A stretch of 64,000 nucleotides of DNA from contig CM073322.1 in NCBI GenBank assembly GCA_037043015.1, forward strand, positions 9,435,601 through 9,499,600, in the 5' to 3' direction. The stretch's first letter is position 1. The number at the start of each line of letters is the position of its first letter. The position numbers and the translations under genes were made by a program. This DNA is from Bryum argenteum. Its lineage: Eukaryota; Streptophyta; Bryopsida; Bryales; Bryaceae. Below the pieces are notes generated by a model. It was not told the origin of the DNA. It did not search any database and saw nothing but the letters and a program-made list of their open reading frames with translations. This document shows positions 12,201 to 25,024 of the stretch, piece after piece.

Positions 12201-12359
12201 AAAATAAATTAGATGGATAAGTTTTTTTTAATTGCATGCCAAAAAGTGCACTTGCCCAAGTGCGTAATTGCTTAATTGCATGTTATATATACCTGTCTTT
12301 GATACATCTTTGATTTTGTCAAGGTTTCTACCACATGAACTATACTCAAATTGGAACCC

Positions 12360-12790
12360 ATCTAAAAAAATATAAAAGTCAAATTCCAACGGTGGTGGAT
12401 GAAGGAGATATAGCTCCTCAATAATCATCCATTTTTTCACTTAGTTTATTAATTGTAAAAACATCATTGCAAATCCAATATGAAAATTTATTTGGATCCA
12501 AAATCTTCCAATTAGAAACCTTCATTCTTAAATCATGATTCTAAAATTTTCTCTTTATACAGACATCTCTTTGATTTCCCATAATTGCCTCACAATGATG
12601 AAACATGCCCCATGTTTGAGAACCCAAAATTGAGAGCTCCCTTCACTAAAAAGCAAGCCATTTATTCATACTTCATTGTATGGTCTCCAATTTTTACATA
12701 CAAGCTAGGCTTGATTTTAGACCCAACCCAAGTAATTTCATCCAAAACAAACCGCGGGTGAAAAACTTATGGCTCTTCAAATTTAAGAGT
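12360..12790 (+). repeat. Dispersed repeat family B, copy 1
   Basis: Shares a series of blocks in the same order with 35640-36060 and 61250-61640: aatccaacg-tgga-g-aggagatatagctc, gaaacatcattgcaa, gaaacatgccccatgtttgag, cacaa-ct-gact-g-ttt-agacccaacccaagt. It is non-coding. The family is probably a non-autonomous transposon, but I could not fix its ends here. Confidence 0.55.
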
Positions 12791-12933
12791 TTAATGACAT
12801 GATTAGTTGAACTAATTTTCAAGAGTCATGATTTTGGATCAAATCTAAATATTTCCTATCAATTACTTCAATTTGTAAAAAAACTCAAGATTCTTTTGAG
12901 TAACTTGAAAGAGCTTGAGAGTTAAGTAAGTAA

Positions 12934-14051
12934 TCAACCACTTTTTAAAGGCAAACAAAGCAACTCCATAATGGAACACACGTTCCAATAGGGTTCCCGA
13001 AAGGGATGATTCCACACATGTCCGAGTCGTGCACGAAACTCCATAATATCACGTGCCTTTGATGACGTGAAAGCACAAACGGTGACCCTCATTCCGAAAG
13101 CCATCCAAATAGGACTTTCAAAGATTACACCACCGTCGACACAGATCAGGCGACCAACACTCTCCTCCTTTGCATTCAAGCTCCCGAATCACGCTTTCAC
13201 CGAACAATTTCGACTCTGCTTGCCCAATTCCAAGCAATTTGTCGCATCCAGGGTGCCAATTTCTGCACAATTTGAAGGCTAGGAGGTCCTTGAATTGACG
13301 AACCCCTCATTCTGAGCTCCAGCTCTTGGCAGGTACGGACCCCAATTCTGTGCACGACCATTTCTGTTCGAGAATTTCGGCTCCTGAAGGGCTTGTGGAA
13401 GCTCGATAACGATCCTTTTCTTTTTTAGCTCAGTGTAATTCTTATGTTAGGGTTTTTCATTTTGGGTGTGAAGTGATTGCAAACGGGGTTGGGCTCAGTG
13501 AGAGCAGTGGCTGCAGTAGTCATGTTGCTCGACACTAGTAGCGATGTTTTTTTGGTTGGGTTATGGATATTCATTTCAGTGTGTTTTCTATTGTCAGATT
13601 GATCTTCTCTCCTTTTTTGGTAGACTAAAACGATCATCAGCTATGATTTGAAATTTTACGACCATGCCAATTTCTCTTGAAAGCCTATTTGCACTTGCAG
13701 ATAAGAATGGAGTAAGAATGCTAGTTCACATATATTCAGACACTCGTACTACTAACCACCACTGATATGAGCAAAGTGATAACATTTTTGAATGAGCTAA
13801 TGATTTGTTATTAATATGGATTCTAGATGTCACTCTCAGTGTAAGCATGTGCTTTTTGACTCACGCGAAAGGGACCGAAGCTCAGCTCATTATTAGCTGT
13901 GTGTGATTCACAGGTAGTACACGAGATTGAAGTGGGGCATTCATCTGGTTGGATCTGATTTTGGGAAGATAGCAGTGCTTTCAGCGCTGCTTTTTGAGGC
14001 TCCTCAAATAAGGCAGCATTGGAGCTTGAAGGAGGAGGAGGAGCTGGAAGA
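12934..14051 (+). promoter_or_regulatory. Upstream region of the PXN-type carrier gene
   Basis: GC content rises at about 12950 and short open frames appear without family likeness. A good splice donor (TTGGCAG/GTACGG at 13333) and a plausible acceptor (ACTTGCAG at 13700) suggest a 5' UTR intron upstream of the ATG at 14052. A transcript would be needed to confirm it. Confidence 0.3.
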
Positions 14052-16987
14052 ATGTCGGACGCCGTGGTCAATGGCTTGGCTGGTGCCGGTGGTGGCATTG
14101 TAGCACAGATTCTAACATATCCCCTTCAAGCGGTGAGTGCACAACACTCTTGAAAAAGGAAGAATCATGGTGTTTCATGTCATTCTAAACAACCGAAGAC
14201 ATGAGCTATCACTGATCTTTCATTCACAACAGTTGGTTTCATACTTTTGTGATCATTCTAAAGTATTAGTTGTTCAGAATAGGATCATATTTCACTATTC
14301 GTGATGTCACAAAAGTGTTATAGGGTAAGTGTTCTTCATGGATTGGGTGTGTGTTCGTTGTTGCTTAGGTGAATACGAGACAACAGACAGAGCGGAAGGC
14401 GAAAGCGGCTTCCGCGCAAGATACTGATGCTGCACTTGCATTTGCGAAAGCATATCCCACAGCGAAGCAAAGGGGAACCATTCAAGAGATATTCAAGGTT
14501 AGCATTCTTTTCAACAGGTTTTGTGGTCTCAGGTCTTGCTTACTTCTTTACCTTTCTGATTTGTTAGCATCATTTAGTTCTAGTCCTCAATCATAGCATT
14601 CTCGATGTTTCAAATTTTAACCCCACATCATTGCAGAATAGCTCTCAGATATTGTGCCCTTGCAGTAGCATCAGTTGAACTACAGTATCGTTCCCATGTG
14701 ACAAGCTTTTGTTTCTGCAGGTCATTAAAAATGAGGGATGGGGAGGTTTATACAGAGGCTTACGGCCATCATTATTAGGCACTGCGTGCTCGCAGGTAAT
14801 GCTAATCTAGCAGTTGAAATCTAGACTGTTCTTAAATTCTGCATCTCCACAACCGCTCACTTTAGATGGAGTAGCATATGATTGTATGCAGGCGAACGTC
14901 ACTTCAAAATGATTGATTCTCATAGTTGCTCACAGATACTAGAAACGTATGGTGACTTCATTTTTTTTCAAATTTGTTTTGATTTACATCTGTAATGCTT
15001 GCTTTAGAGTGCACGGTTTAAGGACAGGGGAGCTTTTGTACGCTAAGTTAGTGAGCGTTATCATTGCAGGGCGTGTATTACTATTTTTACCAACTGCTGA
15101 AAAATGAAGCTGAGGCTCGTGCTCGAAGATCAGTGGAGCGAGGTAATGTCGATGCGTCGGTGGGGATGCTCACTTCCCTGGTCATAGCAGCTCTGGCTGG
15201 GTACAAACTCATCACCTTTCTTCAATCTGGACTTTGATGTGTTGTGGCTTTTCTAATGAAGAGACTTTTTTTTTTCTTGGTGCAGATGTGCGAATGTGTT
15301 ATTGACGAATCCTATTTGGGTCATCGTCACGCGCATGCAGGTAAAATATACTGGATATATATCATCTTTTCTTTCTTGAACCAATCAATGTATGAGAAAT
15401 TTCTATCTACAACTTTATAGCTCCGTCTCGAGGTTGTGAGTTTTTTACCATTTTGCAGACTCAAGCTCAAGCTCTGGAAAAGTCAGTGGCTGCGACCGGT
15501 GTGAGGCCACCACCTTCAGTTGCAAGCCACGGGACACTTGATGCGGTAAGCATTTCATGTAAGCTTTAGTATCATTGTTCATTTTTTGATAGAAATCTAG
15601 CACTGGGCTTCATTTCTTATTCTGGGCTTGTTTTGTTGAAGATCGCGGATTTATACAAAGAAGCCGGAGTGCGTGGATTCTGGAAAGGCGTGCTCCCCAC
15701 CTTGATCATGGTTGGTTTGTGCTCTTTCCAAATGCTTGAGTGCTTTGCTAGGTTATGTTTCTTCCTCCCTTTCGTTACCTTCCTTGAAATTGCTTCATGT
15801 AATCGATTGAGTTTGCTGATATGGGGGTTTGAAAATAGGTATGTAATCCAGCAATCCAATTTATGCTCTACGAGGGCATGACGAAGAAGCTGACGGAGAA
15901 ACGAAGAGTGACTTCTCGTGGCACGAAGCATGTGTCAGCGAGCGAGGTACACCATATTTTCTAAGCATTTTGTATGTAGTAGGTTGTTGGAATCTGATGA
16001 GTGATTTCTTACAGGATGATGGATTTTTCTCTTTCTCGTGTGTAGGTGTTTCTGCTTGGAGCCATCGCGAAACTAGGTGCTACGGTGGTGACGTACCCTT
16101 TGCTGGTGGTTAAGGTACTTCCCATTCCTTTCACATGCAGATGCTCGATAACCTGATATTGTTTTACAGGTCAAATTCCATGGTGATGGAGTACTGTCAA
16201 ATTTTGAATACATACTTATGTCTGTAACCATACGTACTTGATAACTATCTCTCGTACTTACAAATTGTCATAATCAGAGTTTCCCCAAAACCTTACATTG
16301 CATAGAAGATTCCTGACACAGATATGGGATATTCTCTGTACTCTGGTAACCATGACCTTGACTAATGAATGTTGGTTGGTATGCAGTCCCGTCTGCAAGC
16401 AAAGCAGGAGATTGGAGGTGACAAATCTTTGCAGTACACTGGTACGCACCTCACTTCATCTTGATGTCATTGGAATTCACACATTTCAAAACATCAACCC
16501 TAAAAATGCCGAAATATCCTGCGTTTCTGAATGATGTATTACAAGCGAAACTCTTTCCTAGCAAATAATCTGCCCATAGATGCGAAGAAATGAAGAAGTG
16601 TCTTAGTATTTCTAAGCCGTTAATAAATATTCTAGAAGTGACATGTATCACATCACCTCAAAGCAGTTACATACTTCATGTGGACATGAGGTGCAAAAGT
16701 CTAGAGTGAGCAGTTTAGGGAAAAGCAATCCCCCTGTTCGTTTTGCCATTGTTATAAGATGGATGTGGAATGTTGTTGCAGGCACATTGGACGCAATAGG
16801 GAAGATGATCCGGTTCGAGGGAGTGACAGGCTTCTACAAAGGCATGAGCACCAAAATCGTGCAGAGTGTGGTGGCCGCCGCCATCCTCTTCATGATCAAG
16901 GAGGAGCTCGTCAAAGGCGCGCGTGCTCTCGTCACCAAGCAGGTCAAGATCCCCAAAGTAGTCCCCCTCTTGAAAGCAACCTCGTAG
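14052..16987 (+). CDS. PXN: Peroxisomal NAD carrier (mitochondrial carrier family), PXN/PMP38-like
   Basis: Eleven exons (14052-14132, 14369-14497, 14721-14795, 15070-15200, 15286-15340, 15459-15545, 15642-15710, 15839-15946, 16046-16114, 16387-16441, 16782-16987) join in frame with GT-AG borders to 354 residues. The start MSDAVVNGLAGAGGG and the ends of all three carrier repeats follow Arabidopsis PXN closely. The three signature loops are YPLQAVNTR (from residue 23), NPIWVIVTRMQ (from 147) and YPLLVVKSRLQAK (from 262); the Trp in repeat 2 and the absence of the usual acidic residue are typical of the peroxisomal NAD/ATP carrier branch. GFYKGM and MIKEEL lie near the C-terminus. Known role of the family: imports NAD into peroxisomes for fatty-acid oxidation, spanning the membrane six times. 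Residues 37-62 form an Ala/Lys-rich insertion compared with seed plants. The gene runs tail-to-tail with psaG, about 600 bp apart. Confidence 0.93.
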
Positions 16988-17591
16988 ACCCATTCTTACA
17001 ACTCCATGCAGACGCATTCATTCTCTGCAGTAGCTTAGTTAGTAGTACTCGTAGTTTGTGCAGATTACATTATATTCATTTTTCGAGTCATCAAAACGAT
17101 GCATGGGAGATGCAAGCGCCCTATTTGCAGAGTACAGAATTACAATCTGTCACCTTTCATCATGAAGACCTCGTCCTTCAATGCTTCGATTGACTATGAT
17201 TTTGAAGAATTGCATTAGAGCTCGAATCCTATCGATACTACAATAACTGATACGCTTGAAGATCTGCTACATAGCTTCACCAGCACTCACACAGGTAAAG
17301 ATGAGAACCCATTGACGTGCATGATTTCACCGACACGCAAATAGAGATGAGAGAATTTAAGAAGGTGCAAAAAGGTGGAGCTGAAAACTTATTGGAGATG
17401 CATTCACCGAGACTGACACAAGTAGACGTGAGAGAACTCAGTCGTGTATTCATCAGAGAAGTGTTACATTTACAAAACGATCTGCTTGTACAGAAAGGAA
17501 TATGCATGTCAAAGTGCACCATCAGCTACAATACATACAAGAAAAACTCATTCCAGGTGCAGCAAAGACTTGCATAGCCAGTAGTTCTAGT
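16988..17591. other. Intergenic region between convergent genes
   Basis: Probably the 3' UTRs and terminators of the plus-strand carrier gene and the minus-strand psaG. The open frames here are short and lack features. Confidence 0.4.
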
Positions 17592-18653
17592 TTAGAACTG
17601 GGGGTTGTAGCCGTTGTTGAGCGTGGCGAGGACGAAGAAGCCGATGGCGTGGCCAAGAGCGCCCCATGCTAGCACGTCCACGAGCGTGAAGCCCGCAGGG
17701 TCGTTGGTCTTAAGGACGCTCACCACCTCTTGCGCTCGGCTGTCACCTGCGTCGAAATGTGTCACTCCGTTCTGCTCTGGCAGTCCCTGGCGCGCCACCT
17801 GCAGCACCAGAATATGGATCAGCTCTTGCAACAGCATTAAGCGAATGGTTGTTACTTGGATCATATGAAAGTAGAGCTCTGAGCAGCCTCTGATCATTGG
17901 ATCATGTAAAATGAAAAGTCCTAAACAGCGAGTAGTAGAAGCTTTTCACAAGAAGATGCAAGCCAAGGGCAGAGCCAGTGAACAATTCTAATCCTTAAAC
18001 ATGACATGTTCTAACAAACAATCCTCAAACAAAAAATCCTCTAAACATGAAATATTCAGACAAACGATCCTCAGACATTTCTCATCCTCGAACAATCTTA
18101 CTCCTCGAACAATCTTACTCAAACAATCTTACTCTTCAAACATCATGCTCCTCAAAGGTGCAATTCTTACAGAGACCTACACCTATCTTAAAGGCATCTA
18201 CGCAAAAACAATACTGAGTTACGAGTTCTGCATTTGATCTTGTTGCTCGACTCTTTTGAGGATATGTGATCGGCATGGAAAATTTCAAATTAAATTCCTC
18301 AATGCATGGTTCAATCGATCAATTTCGTTTTCTTGATGCAGCAAGATTGAGAATGTGAGAGGGAAAGTGGGGGTTGAATGGCTTACGTTGTCTCTCTGGA
18401 AGGGGAGGAAGACGAAGCGACCAAGGGCAAGGAGAGCGCCGGTGCTCAAGCTGATGACGACTTGCGTGCTGGCTCCGCACGTCACTCTCCCACTCGACTT
18501 AGCGATGGCAGTTCGGTTAGCGAACGAGGGTGAGCTTTTGCTCATGGCCAGCGAGTTTCCCCGTCTGAGACCATCGAAATTGATGCTCCTGTTAAGAGAG
18601 GGAGCAGCAGCAGCAGCCACTCCTGTCATGCTTGCGGCGGCACACATAGCCAT
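17592..18653 (-). CDS. psaG: Photosystem I reaction centre subunit V (PsaG), chloroplast precursor
   Basis: Two exons (18387-18653, then 17592-17798) joined after QRDN encode 157 residues. About the first 60 residues are rich in Ala, Ser, Arg and Lys and low in acid, as expected of a plastid transit peptide. The mature part has two membrane helices: [20 protein letters not shown] and the C-terminal [19 protein letters not shown]. Between them lies the stroma-exposed loop with [18 protein letters not shown]. These sequences follow land-plant PsaG almost word for word. PsaG sits at the edge of photosystem I next to PsaB and helps bind LHCI. The single phase-0 intron is 588 bp (17799-18386). The start is the first ATG of the open frame, with a stop shortly upstream. 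Confidence 0.95.
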
Positions 18654-18809
18654 TTCGATCGAATATCTCTAATCAGTGGGGTGGATTATGCAATGGGTTT
18701 CACAGGGAGATCGAAAATTGGAATGTGAGAGTGGGGCGTGTGGAAAAGAGGAGGAAGTGGGAGACGATGGGTGGCCCGGTGATTCCCCGGGTGGGCGCTT
18801 TCGGGTGCA

Positions 18810-18850
18810 GGGCCAATCACGGAGTATAGATGGATTATCGATTATCCATG
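18810..18850 (-). promoter_or_regulatory. Putative light-gene promoter elements upstream of psaG
   Basis: About 160-195 bp upstream of the psaG ATG, the minus strand has two GATAA (I-box) cores in GGATAATCGATAATCC (18832-18847). A CCAAT pentamer lies close by on the plus strand (18812-18817). I-boxes are common in nuclear photosynthesis genes. This is motif reading only. Confidence 0.3.
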
Positions 18851-18949
18851 CATGGATGACAACCTTTTACTTTTTTGGAGCTCTGTTGCTCTGCTTCCTC
18901 TAGCAACTGCTATTTCCCATCAACGTTCAGTTAATCTTGTTTGATATGG

Positions 18950-19583
18950 TTCTTTCATAATTCTGTAAAACAGCCGAACCTGCGGGCAACATTTGACAGT
19001 AGGGTGTGGTTTGATCCCTTCATCGCTAATTTGAGACCCAGGATCTGGATTTGAACTCGAAAAAAAAATTGGGGCAAATTTTTTCAATCTGCCAAAATCT
19101 AATAAAGCGACATCTTATTGTTAGCTTCGATTGAAAATATCACATTGGGTTGAAGACAAAGAAAATGTGTTCGTCATGGGCAATGAATTTGGCCTCTTCG
19201 GCTTTCATACAATGAGTCATCAAAAAACATGATACATTTTATTGGACTCTTTACTCCACCTCACTCAAAAATGAGAGGTTCAAAAATGAGAAGTTTGGAT
19301 GATGGCCTCACTGGTTTTGCGTACCATAGTGTAGACTGGCTCTTAGAATTCTACCACCAAAGTCCAACCAAGTATGGTGAAATTTGATAATTGTCATCAT
19401 AATCCACCACATGATCTGGTTTACCAAGTGATCCATAGGTCTATCCGATATGCCTCGATGCTAGTTACTAGCATGCATTGAATGTCATCTACAAAATTGA
19501 GTTCTAATGAGACTGTTCAGGGGTATCGTAATGACATGATCTTGTGACAAAAAATTAACAACCCAAGGGTTCGATGGTGGGAT
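18950..19583. other. Intergenic region between psaG and the SET-domain gene
   Basis: AT-rich sequence without a recognisable gene. It holds the 3' flank of the SET-domain gene and the distal upstream region of psaG. Confidence 0.4.
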
Positions 19584-22500
19584 TCAACCAACAGAAGCAG
19601 AATTGGGTGAAACCTGGTGCCTGAGCCAAGCCGCTGCAGACTGAAGCACACGAATCTCACCAGCTATTACATTCCTTGCCATACCTGCACTGGGCTTCCA
19701 AGCATTCTGCTTGGTCCCTCGACAGGAATCACCGTTCTGCAATACCTGCAAATTGTTACCCATGTTAGCGATTTCGACAATTGCAAACGAACCATCTACA
19801 CATACAAATAATGAAAGAAGTAATGAAACAATTTCTGAAGGTGGTGTAGATTTACGAACCGCTAGACTTCGCTGGTTGATTAAACTCTCAAATCGTGCCA
19901 GCAACAGATTCATGACTTGAGCCTCCTTGCTTCGACTTTTGGCTGGCTGGCGTGCTAGTCGCCCGTCATGTTTCTTAGCTTCTGCTGCCATCTCTAATAA
20001 CTCTGTATCATAAAAGACAGTTTTTGGGTTCATTATGCTTAAAGGAGATAATTACCGCAATGTCGATCGAAAGATGCCTTTCCAGAAAACGTTAATTTTT
20101 TATTCTCATACAGCATCATGTAGGTATAGATTGCAAAATGAACTACAGCGAACCTTGAGGAGTGGATGCACAGAGCACACGAGCGAATGCTCGAAGAGCA
20201 TGTGGAATACCCTTTCCTCGCCCTGTGACCGACTTCACCTCCCTGCACAAACGGACGAATATGCTTGAGAAATTTGCAATAAATGCAGAAGAGGAAAACC
20301 AAAAGAAAAGAATCAGCGGAACAAATTGCAGCTACCAACTGTGTAAAAAGGAATGAACATCACCTAATATGGAACTCATTACCACCACTGTCAGATCCGT
20401 CGGCATGAAGTACAGTGGACATGGAGTGTGCACGGAGAAGAGCTAGCTTTAATTTGCGCAGTGGGTCACGATGCGACAATGCCATCCAAACCTCCACCTG
20501 CTGGCCCCATTCCGAAATTTAGTACAAGCGAAGTCAAAGAACTTCAACTTGCATTGTCAATCAAAATCATCATTAATCTCAGCATTGCCCACCTACGCTT
20601 AAACAAAAAGACGTACATGATCATGGGGGTTAAATGGAAGTGTGAAGCCGAAATCAAGCGCTAGAGTTGTATTCGGTAAGCGACCATAGCTGATCACCAC
20701 CTGCGCAGTATCCAGGTGATCGAGTTGTTGTTATGTTCAAGTCCTAGTTAGCAGAAGTCTATTGTTGTTAGATGGTCACCAGTCATCGACACGACACATG
20801 GCCGGCTCAAATGCTCAAACAGCATCAGCACCTGTTGAATGCTTTCTACTATGTGCATTGGTGTGGTCAGCAGTTCAGCCTCGTTAATTCAAATAAATTC
20901 GGTATTAAGTACAATCTTGAGTATTTTTTAAGGACAAGATATTTCAGGTACCTGTTCTCCAGACGTATAATCCTTATCTGCAACAACCTGTGCGAACGAA
21001 ACCGGGATCAATTAAAACTTGAATTGGGTATTTTGCTATATTAATATTGTCAAAGTACTTCGACGTTTTCTGACGGTAAATAAAAACGATGATGGTGTAT
21101 CAGGCGAGATTCTTTTTTCACTTGCAAAACCTGTACAACGTGTTTCTCCAGGAAGAAAGTGGTGTTACCTCAGCACACGCCTTCTCTTCATCATAAGAAA
21201 GAAGGGCACGACAATTGGGATCATGGTTGAAAAAATCAACAAAGGGTACCTGTTTCATCGGATGTCGAACGAACTCAGCATCATGATTTCAAGGATAAGA
21301 GGAAATAAAAAAAGCGGCATAGCTGAAGGGTTAAAGACTCCAGTACTCTTCTTACACGAGGCTTTGTTAAGGAACACTCTCAGTTGTGCATAACTAGTTC
21401 CTTAACAATTCGATCCTTACCAATGCAAGAGTTTGCAAGGCCTCGATTCCCCAAGCTCGCGAACAAACTGCACCAACCGCAACGCCACCTCCTCATGTAT
21501 CAGGCTAGCCTAGCTCCCACTGCACCCAGCCCCATGCAGTCCCTTACAGACCTCCAACCTATTGCGCTAAACAAACCATGTCTACTATCGGCTACTAATA
21601 CTTCAGACGCATTCACTGCTCACATGATTATAAAAGAAAGTACATCCAAAAGCTGCAATCAAGCCCTTGTCCCTGAAAAACTTTGACTCAGACTTACTCC
21701 ATTCAGAATCTTCAGATCTAAAGTGAGTCCTTCAAAATTTACATTTCACAAATGCACCCATCAAATCAAACTTACATAAAGTTGGCCTGCTTCAGCTTCA
21801 GCTACATACCTGTAGCATATGCTAGCTTAAATTTCGAATGCAAGACACGCTCCCCAAATATATGCGGGCACTTTTGTAACACCTGCAGCGACGAACGCAG
21901 AATATTAATCAGGCAGATAATAATTAAGATGAATCCAACATCCTGTATGAAATTCGAGGACGCAAGGTGAAGGATACCTACAGGGAGGACGGATGCGAAT
22001 TCAGAGCTTATAATAGTTTTTCGTTGCATTGTTTCCCGGTGTAACGAGGTGAAGCGCACCATCTCCAGTTCTTCCTTTTTCCAAAAGACCTGCTTACGAG
22101 AATCCCAATCCCGCACATACTTAAAGGTTAGATCAGCTTCCTGTTGATTTTCAACTACATTCGACGACCTTGAAAACAATGGGGTAGGACAAACCGTGCT
22201 GTGAAGGTCGCCATGAACAGGCAAACAACGAATGTACGGTGCCCATTGCGAAGTCTGCATCCCGGAAAAAGTACTCATTAAGGCACCAGTGTCACCAGAA
22301 ATGTCCACATTGAAAATTTGATCAATTTTCAGCGAGGCAAACAACAAAACAATCCTCGGAACAAATAATGTACAATCTAAACATATTGGGGTACTAAAAG
22401 GCAGTAAGTAATTTCTAAAACGAGGCTCTGCTTCTTGGTAGCTATCACACATAAACAGGAGTAAGGACTCATACCTGACCACGATGCTGCTCGGCAAGAA

Positions 22501-23983
22501 TGAAGAGGGCAAGACGGGCCCACTCACTCACCCCTTCAGGAAGAAGCTCTATGACCTCAGCCGGCAGCCTGTCTGGGGTTATCATCTGCGGTTGTTTTCA
22601 GCACACATTCAAGTCATAGCAAAATCGTGAGACTATGTCAGATCGAGGTCATGTACTCGAATGAAAGTTCAAGCAATATTCGAGGGATGCCACGTAGAGA
22701 TCAAAACCAATGCCTACCACTTACAAGGTTTCGCGAGACACGTAGAACTCGTTCTCCTGCTTCGATGGGCCTTGCTGCAAAAAGTGCCCTGTACATCCGA
22801 CACAAATTTTACCAATGCTGATCCAGACATGAAAGCCTGTAGGACATGAAAGACATCTGCACTAGGAGGATTCCTCGTACACTCAGAAATGCGTGAAGCA
22901 GAAAAGACCTGAATGAGTGATGTACAATAAACATATTCTTGATTAGCCAGCTGCACTAACAATCAAATGCAGCAAAAGCGTCATAAAAGGGAGAATGAGA
23001 CGACCTTCCGTGTTCGGACATGCCCACCGTTAGGGCACGGCAGGTATCATATTCACCTCGCGACTGCAACCAGCTCACAAATTCGGAGTTCTCCTTCACG
23101 GGTGCTCCATGAACCTGCAATAGTGTGGGATTCTACTAAGTTAAGTTCAGTGGGAACGTCTCGGCATCACCAAAGGAATTTCCGAACGGCGTGAAAGTAG
23201 ATGCATGGCTTTCAATGCGGGGGGAGGGTGTCCAGATTACAGCGTGAATGTGAACACATCAGTGTCCAAAAGATACTCCCTCTTCCACAATGAAATGTGA
23301 CAAGTTATTTGTGGCATTAGTACGCATTGGCTATTACTCTTGTTACTCATTGCAACATGATAGTCACCAATTGAGCTATCCGTAAATGTTTGCGATGGAC
23401 ATTCTCTTTCCAATTACTCAAAATTCAAATATGCAGCTGCTATCGTTCAAATCCAGAATCCAATACACAACATCCATGAATGAGCAACCCCCAAGGTAGT
23501 TACCAGAGGTCGATTACACACATTGACTAGTACTCTTATTGCGGCGTGTTATTTACCAATTTACACTTCCTCTATTAGCGATTGTAATTGCCACTTATCT
23601 TGATTCTCTTTCAGCGTCCAACTACCTCGAAACCCGTTTCCTATCATCACACTTCCCTAACGAAGTGTATCAAGTTCTTCTGGCTTGTATACGCATTCCC
23701 TCTTACTACTCACCGTGCAACAAGAAAATCACCAAAACCTTTCGCTGCTGGTGAGAAGTTTCTAATCGCCGCTCATCATTATTCCCTTTCAGCATCTAAT
23801 TACTGCGAAATTCTAATACAAGACTACTTCTGTTCAAAATCAGAATCCGCACCAAGCACTCACTCCATCAAATTACCAGAGCTTGATCACACACACCTGG
23901 ACGACGATAGGGTGCGCAATTTGCGAACGAATGCTGGAACACACAGCACTGGGCTGCGGAATGCAGCGAACGCGGCTCCACAT
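19584..23983 (-). CDS. SET-domain protein lysine methyltransferase, Rubisco-methyltransferase (RBCMT) family
   Basis: Fifteen exons read leftward join in frame: 23897-23983, 23005-23114, 22725-22788, 22475-22585, 22195-22254, 21982-22089, 21810-21882, 21421-21467, 21169-21249, 20952-20987, 20617-20700, 20364-20497, 20154-20242, 19860-20002, 19584-19745. All borders are GT-AG and the product is 462 residues. The SET core shows GRALFAARPIEAGE (about 65-78), SQWAPYIRCLP (126-136), VCSRAWG (205-211), VDFFNHDPN with the NH pair (224-232) and ISYG with the catalytic Tyr (262-265). After it comes the helical Rubisco-substrate-binding-type domain (about 288-410), with DGRLARQPAKSRSKE. The N-terminus (MWSRVRCIPQPS) is basic and Ser-rich, so plastid or mitochondrial import is plausible; an in-frame ATG at 24184 would add 67 mostly charged residues. 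The substrate cannot be told from sequence. Intron 1 is 782 bp. Confidence 0.88.
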
Positions 23984-24378
23984 CCTGACTCCACTGCTCT
24001 TCTCCTTCTCCTCCAACCTCACCCTCGAGACCTTCCCCTTCTCCTCCTCCTCATACTGCCTCCGCTGCATCGCATCGCATCGCCTCAACCCACTTCCAAC
24101 CGCCAAACCTAAGCTGAAAGAGACGAAACTCACCCCGCCCAATTTCAAATCACCCGCCCATTCTCTCACAATCCCAACTCCCAAGACAATTGTGTCACTC
24201 TCTCACTGAACATCCAAAACTTACCATTCAATCTAGACCTTCTTGTCTGTTCAGGACCCCACAAGGAAGTGCAATAGATACATAGAAAAGGAAGAGAATA
24301 TGAGACTTATGTATGTCAATTTCACTTTTGTGCAATGTGACCACCAGTCATAAACAAGAGAATGGGTCTACTCTATAC

Positions 24379-24410
24379 TACTCCCTCTGTCCCATTATAA
24401 TTGTCCAGTA
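24379..24410 (+). repeat. Stowaway-like MITE end fragment
   Basis: The sequence CTCCCTCTGTCCCATTATAA next to TA resembles the terminal inverted repeat of Stowaway (Tc1/mariner) MITEs. No matching opposite end is visible nearby, so it is a relic at best. Confidence 0.35.
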
Positions 24411-25020
24411 GGTTCTCTGAGTAGAATACAAAGTGTACCCATCAGTTAGTAAGTTACTACACAAGGACTCATTCATCCCTTGTGCATTGCATGAATGTGA
24501 TTGTGACTTACTAGTAAGTTCAATTGCCTGATTGCACTGTAATAAAGTGTATGGTATGTTGGGTGTTCCAGTGTTTCTATTTAATGTGACTCAAATCATT
24601 CACCAGAAGAAACAAGTACTGTCTCATTACATATTAATGTGCGTCAATTTGTACAAAGGGAAAAGTACTAGTAACTTACTAGTAACTCCTGATTTGGTTC
24701 TCTGGCTCTTACATTCTGAGATGTAGGTGAACAGAAAAAGCATTTGCATGTTCTATGGGATTGTCTATACCCCCGGGATGATTGATTTTGAATTAGTGTG
24801 GTTTTGAAATTACTATGTGAGGTATGAGGTTTAATGACCTCTCGAATTTCATATTAGCAAGTTTATTGAGGGAGATCCCATTCTGGAAAATGTGCAAAGT
24901 ATGTAGAATTTAAAATGGTTTCGATCGTTCAATTCTAGATTTATCTCTGACTAACTTTTGGAAGTCAAAACCTCTCAGTATATTTAGAACCATCAAGTAT
25001 TTGAACGAGATAGTTTTTTT
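24411..25020. other. Intergenic sequence
   Basis: Low-complexity, AT-rich DNA upstream of the SET-domain gene. No supportable gene. Confidence 0.4.
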
Positions 25021-25024
25021 GTTA

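Noticed and set aside
23873..24184. Longer N-terminus for the SET protein starting at 24184
   Set aside because: The added segment is mostly charged and low in complexity; the ATG at 23983 gives a presequence-like start. Kept as an alternative only.
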